Shown here piece by piece: positions 53,001 through 64,000 of a stretch of DNA of 64,000 nt. Source of the stretch: Toxotes chatareus (Eukaryota > Chordata > Actinopteri > Toxotidae). Each line of letters opens with the position of its first letter. Position 1 is the first letter of the stretch. Below the pieces are notes generated by a model, which was not told where the DNA came from, searched no databases, and saw only the letters and a list, made by a program, of their open reading frames with translations. The stretch is from assembly GCA_016801885.1 (NCBI GenBank), contig CM028893.1, forward strand, positions 6,337,950 through 6,401,949. The letters are read 5' to 3'. The position numbers were made by a program, and so were the translations under genes.

Positions 53001-56000
53001 GAATTCAAGAACCCCCCCCAACGTACTCCTTAAAATCCAGTCTCCACCAACAACATTTAGAAATGCTTATTTAGCCTGTATGCTGTATGCCTAGACTGAA
53101 CTGATCCATTTTTGAAACTGGTCCATACAAGACAAGCTCAGTACTGTGTCAGAGCACAGCTGAGGTGGAAGATCATTTTCCTTTAATCCAAGATGAAGGC
53201 CTATTAGCTTAGCTAAAGGAAATGTAAAACGGCAGTGTCAGTGCTCGGCGCAGGGGATGAATATGTTAATACGCCAGGGGAGGTGCAGTGTCATTCCATT
53301 CTCAGCCATCCCTGAAAAAGAAGAAGGAAAAGGAAAAATTCACTTTAATGGGCACAAAATTGGCAACAGGGATTTAGGGAGGTTGTGAAGAATTTGTCAT
53401 TAGAGTGTCCTCTTTTTTAGCTTTGGTGAAAGGTCTTTGAATTGGACGTGGAAGGAACATCTCATGATGTGATGAATCCTAATCCTTAAAAATGAATATT
53501 AATGTTGAATACTAATGCCAGCTTACTGGATGATGTCATTTTTACCCCCCTTTTTCCTTTAGTTTGCATTTGCAGAAATGCATCTTCAGTGTATGCTGTT
53601 TGACTGAAAGCATCAGTATCAGTATTATAAGGCAGCAAAATACCACATAGGACAAGGTCCAAAAGCCATTTATAAGCTTAAAACAATGGTTAGATGTGAT
53701 TGCATCAGCAGACATGAGCCGGCATTTCAGCCGGCTTTCTCTGAAATGACTTTACATTCCTTGAAAGCCAAACCTAGAATGAGTCAGCTCAGGAAAGATT
53801 AATAAGCTGTGCAGAGGCGGCCCTTAAAGTGCCCATTAACATGCATCAACTCATTGTTGTGCACTGAATCCAAGGCGTCCCGTCTGAGTATATTCGTCTT
53901 TCCATCCCTGTGATTAAAATGTAAATCATAGCCTGCTGGGGAGATGGAAGTCAGGATGGCCGGTTGTAAATGTACAACAGAGGGTTATACATACTCCACC
54001 CTGCTGCTCCATGTGAAGCCATTTGTCATCTGGTTTTCTAAGGGGCATCTAACATGCACTCATAATGGTAGGCTGAAATATTTACTGCCTGGTTGATGTC
54101 ATAAAAATAAATAGACTGGATTATGCAAAAGACTGAGGCTGTGCGATTTTGTTTGTGTTCTGGCCTTAGTCACCACAGTGCATCTACTAATTCATGTCTA
54201 AATTAAGTTTCTATGTGTTAATAAATATGTTGTTTCTTATAAGCGGATTTAAAATGGTTGAATTCTGCTTCAGTATGAATACAGTAGAAATATGAGGACG
54301 TTATTTTACCAGATTTGACTGATGAGTCTTTTGGCGAATAACTGACAGTAAATTAATTCACCGAAACAATAACTACAGTGTGACATGACATGAGGATGGA
54401 ATTAATTACAGCAGGGAACAAAAGCAACACTCTGGGCTTCAGTTTGATTTGAATAGATAATTTTGAAAATTTCCATTTAGCACATTGGAAAGTTTTCACC
54501 TGCTCCAGTGAACATGTAACAACGCCTTATTCGTTTAAAGTGTTAAATAATTGCATTGATTGCATTACCGTGAGGGTCCAGTAAAGGTCGACCCGATCCA
54601 GAGATGAGCCACTGTGTTCTGTGCACATTTAGTGATATCATTAATGCAAAGGAGCACTTTGTTGGTGAGCTCGCAGCATGGAGAGAGATGAACAGGTGCA
54701 TGCATCAAAGACGGAGGCTGTGCTGCTTGTCCTTGCGTGCTCTTAGGCTTTAAGTGTAGCTCAGCGGGGCCACGCAGGAGCTGGCAGGACTCCATCCATA
54801 CATTTTTCATAGACATTTCTCAAAATAAAGTCGTGTGGGCTTCTGAGCCGAGGCGGAGTCTGAGGTTGTTTTGCTAGTGCTGGGAAATGGTTAGTTAGTG
54901 GCTTGTGTGTGTGTGTGTGTGTGTGTGTCTGTGTGTGTGTGTCTGTGTGTGTCTCTATTGTGGCCAAACAAACAAACTTAAATGTACTTTTAATGGCCAG
55001 CTGTAATTAGAGTGTTATCCTGCTATGTTGTCTCTTCACCTAGTGCTACCACAGGCTGTGGTGAATTTAATGCAGTGCATGTAGGTTTAGTAATTGCAAA
55101 CATGGCCCTGATTAATGATTGTGCATGACTGAGAGTGTGTCTGTTTGTGTGTGGGCATGCATGTGTGTCTCTCTTTAAGTGATGGTTTGACATTTTGGGA
55201 AATATGATTATTTGCTTTCTTGCCAGGAGTTAGATGAGAAGATTGATACCACTCTCATGTTTATCTGTTAAATATGAATTTAAACAAATGTGTTGTAATG
55301 TGATATAACATAATTGACAGAGCCAAATCTATCCTCTTTTCTCCTGTTTATAATGTTTGTGCTAAACTAACCTGTCTCCTTACCTAAACTTCAGACATGA
55401 CAGTGGTATCAGTCTTGTAATCTAACTCTCAGCAAGAAAACAAATAATTGTATTTACCAAAGTGTCATATTACTCTTCAAAGTGTAAATACTTTAATTAA
55501 TTTGCGAGCATAATAAAATGGGCTATTCACTCTTTTATTTTCACATTTAACACACATTTCTCATCTTGAAATAATACCTATCAATGCTTAAATGTACCCT
55601 ATCAGACTGAATATCACCTGGATTTATCTTTTCTCTGTTTCTGTCTTCCTATCTCTCTTTCTTCTACTGTCCCCTCAGAATTTGCTGACTCTGGTGAGTT
55701 ACTCCTCTAATTTCTGTATCCCCCCTCCCCTCCCTCAAAGAAACTGTTTGTTCTCATTCCAACAGCCTGGAGGCAATTCTCTTGCCCGACGTGTCCCTTA
55801 TGTATACATTTCCCAAGCGCCGCTGTGCTGTATGTCAACTCTGTACTGTTCATCCCTGCAGACTCCTTCAAATATCTCATTCTCTTCTGTGGATGTATTC
55901 TCCCTGGAAACCCTCTGTGACCATTTCTGCATTGTTTTCCCCATCGTCCCAAATCCTCTCTCTCCTCTTATGAACTGCTTTTAGTTCCAGCTTTGTGTTA

Positions 56001-58795
56001 CTCCTCTCTGTGAGACAGGTTGAGGCCCAGAATGAGTGGTCTGGCTTTTCCCGTTACCGTTGTCCTCCAGCTCCGTGTTTGTGAGAATTCTGGACGGTCT
56101 TTCACGCCGCAGATACTGAGCAGGGAAGGAGATGAAGTATCGTGTCCCAGTTCTCTCAACTTGCCAGCTTTGTGCTTAGTTCATGAACATTCGGTGCACT
56201 GGGAAGGTGGGAAAAGTTGTCAGCTGTTTTCCCAGCCTTCTTCACATGGCCTTCTTTAGGGCTTAGAGTCAATAAGAGCTGGATGGAGCAATTAAAGGCG
56301 ATGGAGTAAAATATGTTTCCCTCTACAGCCTTTTACAATTAGCTGTTTCCACCAAACTCTTATTGATTCACATGCTCCTTGAGAAATACAGTAGATGTTT
56401 TTTTTCAGCAATCAATTTTTGCCCAAGAATAACAACTTTCCTGTTAAAGTGAATGTCCTTCATTTTAATAATAGACCTTTAATCCTGCAGGGTTTTCTTT
56501 TTTTGTTGTTGTTGGAGAGAACATTGTAATAGTCTGGTACAGTTAGTTCCAGGTACAAGTGCCCACATCTCTTTTTCCATCAGTGTGGAGCTACAAACAA
56601 TATCACTTAGGAGCAGCATCAAATATTGAACTACAAAGAGAGATGGGGAGGGAGAAGGCACAGAGTGGCTCTCACTCTACTGTCTGAGCCCTCGGAGGAA
56701 GACTGAAACAAGCCTTCCAAAACAGCACTCAGAATTCAGGCTGCGTGCATGCCTTTGGCAGGCCCCTCAATAAGATCTGTCACCCCAAGATCTGAACTCT
56801 GTGGCGCCTCTGTGCATATCCATAACTGAAGCTGACCTCAGCATGGAAGAAAATAAGCACCTGCATATGACCACAAAGCATTTAGTAGCAGTAAATGAAT
56901 GAGATATATGCATTTTTTAAAAGCAACAATCAGGATAAAATGAATAATTGCTCTTATTTATTTCAAATCTCTGAAAAGCTCCTCTTGTTTTTGCATAACA
57001 CCACCTCTGTGTGATGATGTAGTGCAGCGCGATGAGTATGGCGGCACATGCGAGCTATCTCATCAGATGGTTTCCTGCAGATCATTATCTCACTGAGATA
57101 TACTGGAAAGATCGCTCACAGTGCCAATGTGGCCTTGGACATTGTTGATGATGTTAGGTCATTTTTATTGAGTAGGCGTGCAAGTAGGCAAGTCCTCCAT
57201 GGGCTGAACAGAGGGAGGACAAGGTCGTTTGTGGAAACTATGATATACCCATTTGGACAGACAGTACACTCATTGGGTAAACTGGCGAGACAATAGAGGG
57301 TGTGGCCCACTGTTTCATTGAAAGGTTTTGATGCAGACACAGAAGGAAATACCCCAAGGGTAGAAAAGGGGGTTTATTAATGTACATCATTTTATGAGGT
57401 CTTCTCAAACAGTATAAATAAGCAAATGAGGAAACAGGAGAAAGGGAAAGAAAGCCTAGATTTTATTATGGTTTGATCTTTCTATTCTATAACTGTCCAT
57501 TACTTTAATGGCCATTTAGTATGAGAAGTAAATCTATTAAATCCAGCCATCATTTCCAGTTTGCCCCATACTGTTGCTCCACGCCTGCCTGCAGTACTGT
57601 CTGTGTGTTGACCCAGCGCCCCATTGATCACATGGTTCAATAATGCACTCACTGTTACTGACCTCCCACCCCTTGTGCAATGGAAATATATTTTCCATTT
57701 ATGTAGATATAATATATTGACATTCTGCTGTAGGTTATTCATTATTTTTGTAATTTAACAATGTTCTTAAAACATTTTTTGCAATTAATTGCATGTAGCA
57801 CCAACACCAATATGACGTAGGCATTTGTTTGTAGCATCTTCACATATATTGAAAAACACACACACATAGTAGATATTATACTATATTTGGACATTAATAA
57901 TATCTTGTTTCATATACTGTTAAAGTACAACTATTTTTTTATGTCTGTATTCTTAAAAATAGGTGACGCATAGTAATTTAATTCTTGAAGAAAACTAACA
58001 AAATAAGCTATTGGCATTTTTTTTGCTAAATAAAAGAAAAAATATTATTAGTTTTTCTACAAAAGAAAGTCTAAAGGAGCCCTTATTTTTAGCAATCAGC
58101 CAACTGAATGGGAAATATGCTTATTTGCTTTTTAGCCAGGAGTTAGAGGCAAAGATCAATACCGCTCTCACATGTGTACAGTAAATGTGAAGCTGCAATC
58201 AGTTAGTTTAGCTTAGCATACAAACTGGAAACAGTGGAAACCCCTGTTTCCAGCCCCCCCAACCCCCCCCCCCCCCCCCCCCACCCCCTTTCCTTAAAGG
58301 GACGTGTATGAGAGTGGTATTAATCTTCTCATCAAACTCTGACTAAGAAAGCAAAACAAGTCAGTTTCTCAAAATGTCAAATTATTCCTTTAATATATTC
58401 TAACATGTAGAAGGTCCCATCTGTATTGAGCAAATATTGCCTTAAAACCTTTCTCCCCTTAATTTTGTTTTGCTAGATAATCACACTTCCAGTGTGTTAT
58501 GTAACTGTGACCAGCCAGCCACGCTTATTAACCCATCATCCCTGCAACAATACGCATTAACACACACGTCACACCCCCTCCCGCGCCCTCTGAGACACCC
58601 TGTGCCGGGTGGGTGAAAGAATCAATGTTAAAAGCCTTTTTGCCTCAGCACAGACTGTGAATTTCCCTGACACCCCAACCCCCAGCAGACAGAACGGGCA
58701 TGCACACACACGCACACTCACTCTCGCACACGGCTCACCAGAGGTTTAGAGGTCACACCACAAGGACAAGAGGGCCCCTGGTAAACAACAACAAG

Positions 58796-58871
<76 letters not shown>

Positions 58872-61800
58872 TGCAGAGGGCAAACAGGCGACTGTGCGGG
58901 TGGTGATTGTGTTGTGGGTTAATTGCCCTCAGAGCAGCCTGAGTTAGAGGCCGGCCTCACAGTGATAGTGCACTTCAAACCCAAATCGCCTAATCATATG
59001 GGATTGAGGCACTTGTCTGGGAGCGCAGCAGATGAGCAAGTCACTCTGCAGTGGGATGTGTTTTCATCTCATTAGATTGTGCTTTCAGGCTGCCAAGTCT
59101 CACATTTGGCATGAGATTCACACCATAATCCTCTCACATGTGAGTGGAGTGGTCGCCCACTGTTGGGTGGTGTTGGATATTAGTGCGAGTGCATGTGGGC
59201 CTGTGCGTGTGGGCACAGTACTTACTGTATTGTACACCTACCACTTGTACAAAACTAGAAGTCTCTTTCTTGAGAAGGCATTGTCCCATAAAAAACATAA
59301 CATTACATTACATAAAAAAACCAAACATTTAATTTACTTAAACTTTATTTAACTTTGAAACTAAAAAAGCACAATAACATAGGAGAGAGCTTTACTATTT
59401 AACAGAGTCAAATTTTTCATGGGTTTGGAATGTGCTGTTTGGTAAGAAGGCAGTGTTAGTGCTCCATCATCAAGGTTGTCCACTTGGATGCTTTGTTCTG
59501 ATGGCTGTTTGAATCAGGAGAAAACTTTTTACCAAGGTAAACAGGAAGCTCATGAAGAATAGATGAAAATGACATACCACTCTGCCTCCACATTGACAGC
59601 GAGGTTCATCCACTTAGCACAAACGATGAGTTCATGATGATGTGCACATAGTTCGGGATTTATCTGCTCAAGTTTTGAGTGTCTGTTGTTCTAATACACA
59701 GAACAAACTACTAATACACAGAAGGAACTACTTCTTTGGTCAAAAAGTAGCTCCACTGATCTGTGGATTATGGAGAGTAAGGTGTCTTGAAAAGATGTGT
59801 TTTGGTGAAGAAAGCAGGAAAGAGCATTGCTAAAAACAGAATCCTCCTGTTGAAACACGCAGAACAGCTCCAAGCTGTGAGCTACTTTTCCAAGAAAAAG
59901 TGCAGCGTGGGAGGTAGAGTCTTGTGGTCCGGTGTCTTCAGTTTTGCTGCTTCACGTTCAGCTATGGCTGCAGGTTTGAATTCCCGACTAATTCATCACG
60001 CAGATATGCTGACTGTCTATTTACTGTCGCACGAAGAACTGCTACAGTCAGGGAATCAAATTAATTGTTCGGGTTTCATTGTGGAAATAAAATGCTGTGT
60101 CATCAAGCCTTTGAAAAAGCTTGCCCACAGAGGAGAGGAGGACTCATCTTTTTGTTGCATGTTGACCCAGTAAATTTTCTTCTGACTTTCCTGTTCTGTT
60201 CTGTTTTTTTTTAATATATCATTGTATGAACCTCTTATTATTTTTTTATAGTAGTATATTGACTGCCTCTTCCCCCTCCCCTTTCTCTCGCAAATCTTCT
60301 CTAATAGCCATTACCTGTGCCATTGGCAGGCTCTTTGTCAGACTGAATTACTGTAAGACTATAATGTATTTCATTTGTAATTCAATCCTTGCTGCTGTGT
60401 TTTGCACTTATGCAGTGATGACTCGGAAAAGACTTTGTCTTTCTGTATGTCACCTTGTGCCTGTGTGAGTGTTTGTACAGTTTGTGATGTAGAACCAGCG
60501 GACATGTCTTGTTCTGTCATGTTCACTCTTTTCCTTTTCTCTGTGTGTTCGTTGCCTTACCCTTGTCTTTTGCTGTGATGTTGTAGAGCTTGGGACTTAT
60601 GGGAAACTAAAATATTATCACTCAATGACTGAGGAAGGTAAGCCCGAAAGTTTTCACTACTTGATTCTTTGAGTCAGCTTCTGTCATCCCTCTTGGTTTT
60701 TTTGCCATCTCAATCATGACACAGCAGCCCCTGCCCTATTTTTTTTTTTTTTTTTGGTTTGCTTGTGATATACAGTTCGCACAGTTTTGCTTTTAAGTTT
60801 GACAACTTCTCTGAGATTTCACTGACATAAGTGCAAATCATGGCAGCCATGCCTTTTTTTTTTTAAATTTAATTTACTTTCTACTCTCATTTTTATTTCT
60901 TTTGGTTTATTTTTTCTTTATTTCTGCCCAGAGAATATGTACATACATATTGTGTGTTACTGTGTGTAGTGTTCTTATGGATTGTTATTCACATTATTAA
61001 CAAGATATTGTTAATATACGGTCACATTTTGGTTATGTTTGATTCTGTGAGAAAGCCACTGCTGCTTCTCTGGATTCTTGGTCAAGTATTCAGACATTTA
61101 CTATTATGCAGACTTGTAAAACCACACACAAACATACATACAAGGCATACCATCCCTGCCCTACCGTCCCACACTCTGAGAAAACACAAGGCACAAGCTT
61201 TTCTTTTTTCTGTTTTCCTCTGTTTTTTTTTTCCTTTGGCCCTGTTACCCATCTGCGTCGCTGAGAAACACATCATTCCTGCCTCAGCGCTCACTTGGAG
61301 GTTCCACTTGCACCAGCAGCGGGTGCACATACGTAAGACTTACGTTGCTGAATTTGGCAAACTGGAGTGACTCATCCACCCAGTGGTTGCGTAACAGGCA
61401 GAGCTGACAGGGAAAATGAGCGGCTGTGTAAGACGGCGAGGGAAGGGCCGGACTTGGTTATTCTTAAAGACGGCGTTTGCTTCATCATTATGCAAGCTGT
61501 GTGGTTTTGACAATGTGTGCACCTCAAATGCACTTCCCTGGAGTTTTTATTTTTTTTCCATACCGCACAGACTGAAGACATCCATTTAATCTTGATCTTA
61601 ATTTGCTTTTAATGTTAAAGTGTTTTGAACCCCAGCTGCTGTTTGTTTTTTCTGTGATCACTTTGATTAATGCACCCTAGAAAACTGTGAGTTTTTTTTC
61701 TTTTTTGTTTGCCCATACAAATAATGTATAATGAAATTTCAAGCCATACCCTACGAAGGCAAAACACAGCTGGTCAGCTGTATTTGCTCAAAAATGAGTT

Positions 61801-63898
61801 AAGACCTGAGTTTCTCTCTTAATATCTGAAAGTTGTTTTGCTAGGTTAAAATTATATCTGTTATGCAGTTTGCTGGCCAGCTGGAAAACTTTAAACCCTT
61901 TTCATTTCTTAACTTCACTGCTTCTGTGGGTCCTGCGTTGTGCCTTTGTGGGTTTTTGTAGAAGTACTGTATTTTCACAGTTAGAACTGAAACCTCTCCC
62001 CCAAGTGGGTTTCTACGAAACCAGAGAGTTTCCTTTGAATACCGACAGCAGAAAGCCCAGCCCTGCTACTTGCATATCTACATCTTACACCCGCACGAAC
62101 ACAGGCAAACACGCACTCACTACCGTGCAAAACCAACTGAGAGTGACCACCTAAGGTGAGTGATGTCAAGGCAGTGGAATGTGTGATGCCATCTTGTGAA
62201 AATGTAAAGTACGGTGTGTGTCTTTGTGTGCATGTGTGTGTCTGAAAAAGAGAGGGAGGTGGGGAGGGGCTGTGTGCTTTGGCAAACAACAAAAGAGACA
62301 AAGTGAGAGACAGCGCTTGCCTAAGATAGATGAGTGAGAAAAGAAAAGGAGGGAAAAAAAGCAAAGGAGAAATGCAGAGTGAGACAGAGGAGACGGGAGG
62401 AAGGCCAGTAGTGACTTGGGGTGGTTAATGATTTGGCCAGAAGGTCACAGACAGTGTTGACATGGCTGGGTGGAGTATGTATCGATGCGTCACTGTGTCA
62501 AGCACTGACAAATCAGCCATGCCCTCTTAAAACTAAAAAAAATCTTTCAGAATTGATCGCAGTGGGCTGATTGGGACTAGGCAGGACACGCATGCAAAGA
62601 CTGACACGCCCAGGAAGCCAGTGAAATTAAATATGGATACATGACAGGAACACGGTTAATGATGCACAAGCGGCTTTGCTCCAAAAGAACTTGGTAGATG
62701 AGTCAGTATTTCATTGGACCCAGTTTGCTGTCAAATGACAAACACTGCCAAAAGTTGCAACTGCTGAATATTCCCAGCCTGCATAGCCATCAAACATTAA
62801 AATCTAACTTGTATAACATGGGAACCTGAGAATGTGCACTTCATGATTTGGTGCATTTGGAATCATAGCTCTTCTTGGCTCAGTCCTGTATTGTTGTTCG
62901 TGTGTGTGTCGTTGGGGGATTTCAGGCCACGGGGATTTCATGGAAAGTCATTGTTCCACAAGCCAGCGGCGAGTCATCGCTAGTCATTACAACATGGGCA
63001 GAACTGCCTTGCGTGAGCCCTTATTTCTGATGTCAAAAGGGCACGCTGCTTATGTAAACCACAAGGTCGTGTTGTTCAATTGACGACTGGTTTCAATTCA
63101 GTCTACTGCGTCACAGCATCATCTCTCCTCTATGACTAAAGTTATGAAACTATTAATATTATCAACAAACGTGATTTTTTTAAACATTTGTTCAGACCAA
63201 CCAGCAGATGTGTCGTGCATGTGACAGTATGTTTGTTTTCCTGAGGCTTTGCACACAGCTAATGTACCAAAAACAGGAAGCACTGCTTCACACATGAGGC
63301 TAAATTAATTAATTAGAATCTATAATAATGATTAAATGTATGAAACCAACAATCATATAACTGTATTAATTTATGTATGTTTTTATATGTTGTCCCCAGC
63401 GAAACTATTGTATGCTTTTTAGTTCTCTGCTAGCCTCTAACATCTCTTGTGAGTTTTTGATCCGACAACTGAACAAGACCAGGAGCGTATCTGACCTCCA
63501 GAAGGCAGATCTCTTCACAAGAGATTCTCTCCCTGCTGGCTTTGCCCCCACCAAGGACCAGGACATTGCAGGATCATCAATATACGATATGCTATGTCAT
63601 ATTGACTGTTGATTTTGTTTGAATGGCAGTTTTGTGTAAAACACTAACCTGCCTGTACTGTACCTTTGAAATGTGACCCATCTGGGGTCAAAGGCGACAG
63701 CGAAGGAGCTCTGACTGGGATGAGGCCAAGGGGCTTTGAGGATGCTGCGGTATGCAGCGCTTTGTTCCTTGTTTAACCATTGTGGCGATTCTTTTGCAGG
63801 TAAATTTCGAGAGAAGGCGTCCATCCTTCACAAGATCGCTAAAAAGAAATGCCAGGTGGAGGATAGCGAGAAGGCCAATGGAGTCGCAAGCCGTTCAG
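35945..63898 (+). CDS. slc24a2: Sodium/potassium/calcium exchanger 2, N-terminal half (3' end outside window)
   Basis: NCKX2, a plasma-membrane antiporter that exports Ca2+ and K+ against Na+ influx, in cone photoreceptors and neurons. The start is ATG 35980 in exon 35945-36882; then 51559-51597, 52735-52843, 55679-55693, 60587-60637 and 63800-63898, all joining in frame. The first exon alone encodes 301 residues: a cleavable or anchoring hydrophobic stretch near residues 38-56, an extracellular loop with NVS and NES sequons (Asn92, Asn108), and the alpha-1 repeat with GGSAPELFTS (Glu182, the counterpart of the ion-binding acidic residue of the family) and GSAVFNILF. Downstream exons encode the cytosolic loop, including RGGSSASLHNSLMRNSIFQL and FREKASILHKIAKKKC, which I recognise as NCKX2 rather than NCKX3 or NCKX4. 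The alpha-2 repeat and later membrane helices lie beyond the window. Confidence 0.93.
38199..38229. repeat. (GT)n microsatellite
   Basis: About 15 GT units in the large slc24a2 intron. Confidence 0.95.
38840..39400. repeat. Decayed teleost interspersed repeat
   Basis: Begins AGAGCACCTTTCAAAACACA with a 'shared-size, fish-wide' pattern I associate with dispersed repeats, continuing AAGTGCTTCACAGTAAAATC and, further on, CAGTGAAGGCCAGCATGGAC and GGCAGCAGCGTTTTGTTTCA. The words match a very common fish repeat from memory; I cannot name the family or class. Confidence 0.5.
44031..44072. repeat. (CA)n microsatellite, interrupted
   Basis: CA units interrupted once by GAGA at 44041-44044. Confidence 0.95.
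44441..44568. promoter_or_regulatory. Palindrome and octamer cluster, candidate enhancer
   Basis: A perfect 11-bp inverted repeat, AATTATTCTGC / GCAGAATAATT with a 2-base spacer (44441-44464), is followed by a perfect 8-bp inverted repeat, AATGCAAT / ATTGCATT with a 3-base spacer (44511-44529), and by the POU octamer ATTTGCAT (44561-44568). This density is unusual for intronic DNA; the function is inferred. Confidence 0.4.
48266..48291. repeat. (GA)n microsatellite
   Basis: About 13 GA units in the large slc24a2 intron. Confidence 0.93.
51559..51597 (+). CDS. slc24a2: slc24a2 39-nt exon of the cytosolic loop
   Basis: Phase 0-0 exon encoding ASPGAPEDDGKLS, with acceptor gagaag and donor gtaggt. 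It corresponds in place to a short, poorly conserved acidic/proline segment of the human loop. The acceptor is purine-rich just before AG, so it is weaker than its neighbours. Skipping it keeps the frame. Confidence 0.75.
52735..52843 (+). CDS. slc24a2: slc24a2 exon with RGGSSASLHNS motif
   Basis: 109-nt exon, phase 0 to 1, after the acceptor tctcacag and before gtaaga. It encodes ARPRLQRGGSSASLHNSLM, then RNSIFQLMIHTLDPLSE. This is the most diagnostic NCKX2 segment in the window; the Ser-rich Arg context is a plausible kinase target. Confidence 0.93.
54903..54952. repeat. (GT)n microsatellite, interrupted
   Basis: GT units with three TCTG-type interruptions, in the slc24a2 intron before the microexon. 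Confidence 0.93.
55168..55487 (+). repeat. Foldback repeat family, copy 3 with both arms
   Basis: The left arm (about 55175-55262) starts GACATTTTGGGAAATATG and contains TTAGATGAGAAGATTGATAC. The right arm (about 55398-55485) read in reverse gives GACACTTTGGTAAATAC and TTAGATTACAAGACTGATAC. It ends about 190 bases before the candidate microexon. Confidence 0.75.
55679..55693 (+). CDS. slc24a2: Candidate 15-nt microexon of slc24a2
   Basis: A run of pyrimidines and CAG (cttctactgtcccctcag) is followed by AATTTGCTGACTCTG and gtgagt. With the preceding G it would insert Glu-Phe-Ala-Asp-Ser and leave phase 1 unchanged. Both flanks are strong splice sites, but no transcript supports it here. Confidence 0.5.
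58085..58392 (+). repeat. Foldback repeat family, copy 4 with both arms and a C-tract
   Basis: Left arm about 58108-58185 (GGGAAATATGCTTATTTGC), core CAGTTAGTTTAGCTTAGCAT, then a C-rich run (58254-58287) and a right arm (about 58298-58385). In reverse the right arm carries TTTTGAGAAACTGAC and TTTGATGAGAAGATTAATAC. Confidence 0.75.
58797..58868. repeat. (CT)n microsatellite, 36 units
   Basis: An uninterrupted CT run in the intron between the microexon and the 17-residue cassette. In the sense transcript it is a long polypyrimidine tract. Confidence 0.98.
60587..60637 (+). CDS. slc24a2: slc24a2 51-nt alternative cassette (17 residues)
   Basis: Phase 1-1 exon encoding ELGTYGKLKYYHSMTEE, with acceptor tgttgtag and donor gtaagc. 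Its length and sequence match the 17-residue segment known to be alternatively spliced in vertebrate NCKX2 (ELGSYGKLKYYDTMTEE in human), so conserved optional splicing is likely. Confidence 0.92.
63800..63898 (+). CDS. slc24a2: slc24a2 99-nt exon of the cytosolic loop
   Basis: Phase 1-1 exon after cttttgcag and before gtaaaa. It encodes KFREKASILHKIAKKKC and then a more variable QVEDSEKANGVASRS. The basic, Cys-containing helix is highly conserved. The last complete exon in the window. Confidence 0.93.
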
Positions 63899-63934
63899 GT
63901 AAAAGCTGCATTTGTGTTCCTTGGATTTTAAGGC

Positions 63935-64000
63935 CATAGTTTGACACCAGCAGCCAGTTAGCTTATCTTATCATAAAGGCTGGAAACAAGGGCAAACGGC
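63935..64000 (+). repeat. Foldback repeat family, copy 5, cut by the window edge
   Basis: ATAGTTTGACAC is followed at once by CAGCAGCCAGTTAGCTTATC and TAAAGGCTGGAAACAAGGGC. The left arm is internally deleted relative to copies 3 and 4. It starts about 40 bases after the last exon. Confidence 0.6.

Noticed and set aside
55592..55984. 130-codon plus-strand open frame
   Set aside because: Runs through the pyrimidine-rich acceptor and the microexon in a different frame; its composition reflects CT-rich intron.
57048..57296. 82-codon open frame near a GATGATG-rich segment
   Set aside because: No known domain, no flanking splice signals in slc24a2 phase, and within an intron.
29501..58868. Regular repeats considered as a CRISPR-like array
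   Set aside because: They are di-nucleotide microsatellites and dispersed repeats without regular spacers, in a vertebrate genome.
59915..59990. tRNA-like or tRNA-derived SINE head (GCAGGTTTGAATTCCCG)
   Set aside because: The B box has a substitution and an extra base, the A box is unconvincing, and no cloverleaf pairs by eye.
35980..63898. Alternative identity as slc24a3 or slc24a4
   Set aside because: The loop exon RGGSSASLHNSLMRNSIFQL and the 17-residue cassette match NCKX2 as I know it, not NCKX3 or NCKX4.

Overview
The window is vertebrate nuclear DNA from a teleost fish, probably a percomorph. The reasons are multi-exon genes with GT-AG introns, short introns in the housekeeping genes, CA/TG, CT and GA microsatellites, a Tc1/mariner relic, and repeats of a kind I know from ray-finned fish. 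No prokaryotic gene, CRISPR array or operon is present.

Layout: (1) about 220-12600, plus strand: the last 14 exons and long 3' UTR of a transmembrane collagen, called col25a1. (2) 13045-21171, plus: complete etnppl (ethanolamine-phosphate phospho-lyase), 13 coding exons, 493 residues. (3) 23152-24165, minus: complete ostc (oligosaccharyltransferase subunit), 4 exons, 149 residues. (4) 25150-27771, minus: complete rpl34 (ribosomal protein eL34), 117 residues, with a non-coding TOP-type first exon. (5) 27780-34200: gene-poor interval. (6) about 34240 to the right edge, plus: the 5' part of slc24a2 (NCKX2), a potassium-dependent sodium/calcium exchanger. Six coding exons are visible, and the C-terminal half lies beyond the window.

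The order and relative orientation rpl34-ostc-etnppl-col25a1 match the block I know from human 4q25, which supports col25a1 over col23a1 and etnppl over phykpl. slc24a2 maps to human 9p, so 27.8-34.2 kb would hold a synteny junction. By-eye CTCF-like motifs there are arranged back to back.

The five proteins act in unrelated places: extracellular collagen, phosphoethanolamine catabolism, ER N-glycosylation, cytosolic translation and plasma-membrane calcium extrusion. Their proximity reflects ancestral linkage, not a shared pathway. The observations most worth following are the run of frame-preserving small exons in slc24a2, including a 15-nt microexon; a spliced upstream ORF ending two bases before the slc24a2 start codon; two perfect palindromes plus an octamer in its large intron; a twin C-terminal exon pair in col25a1; and a foldback repeat family present only on the slc24a2 side. 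I found no wholly new multi-gene system. All coordinates come from reading splice sites by eye.
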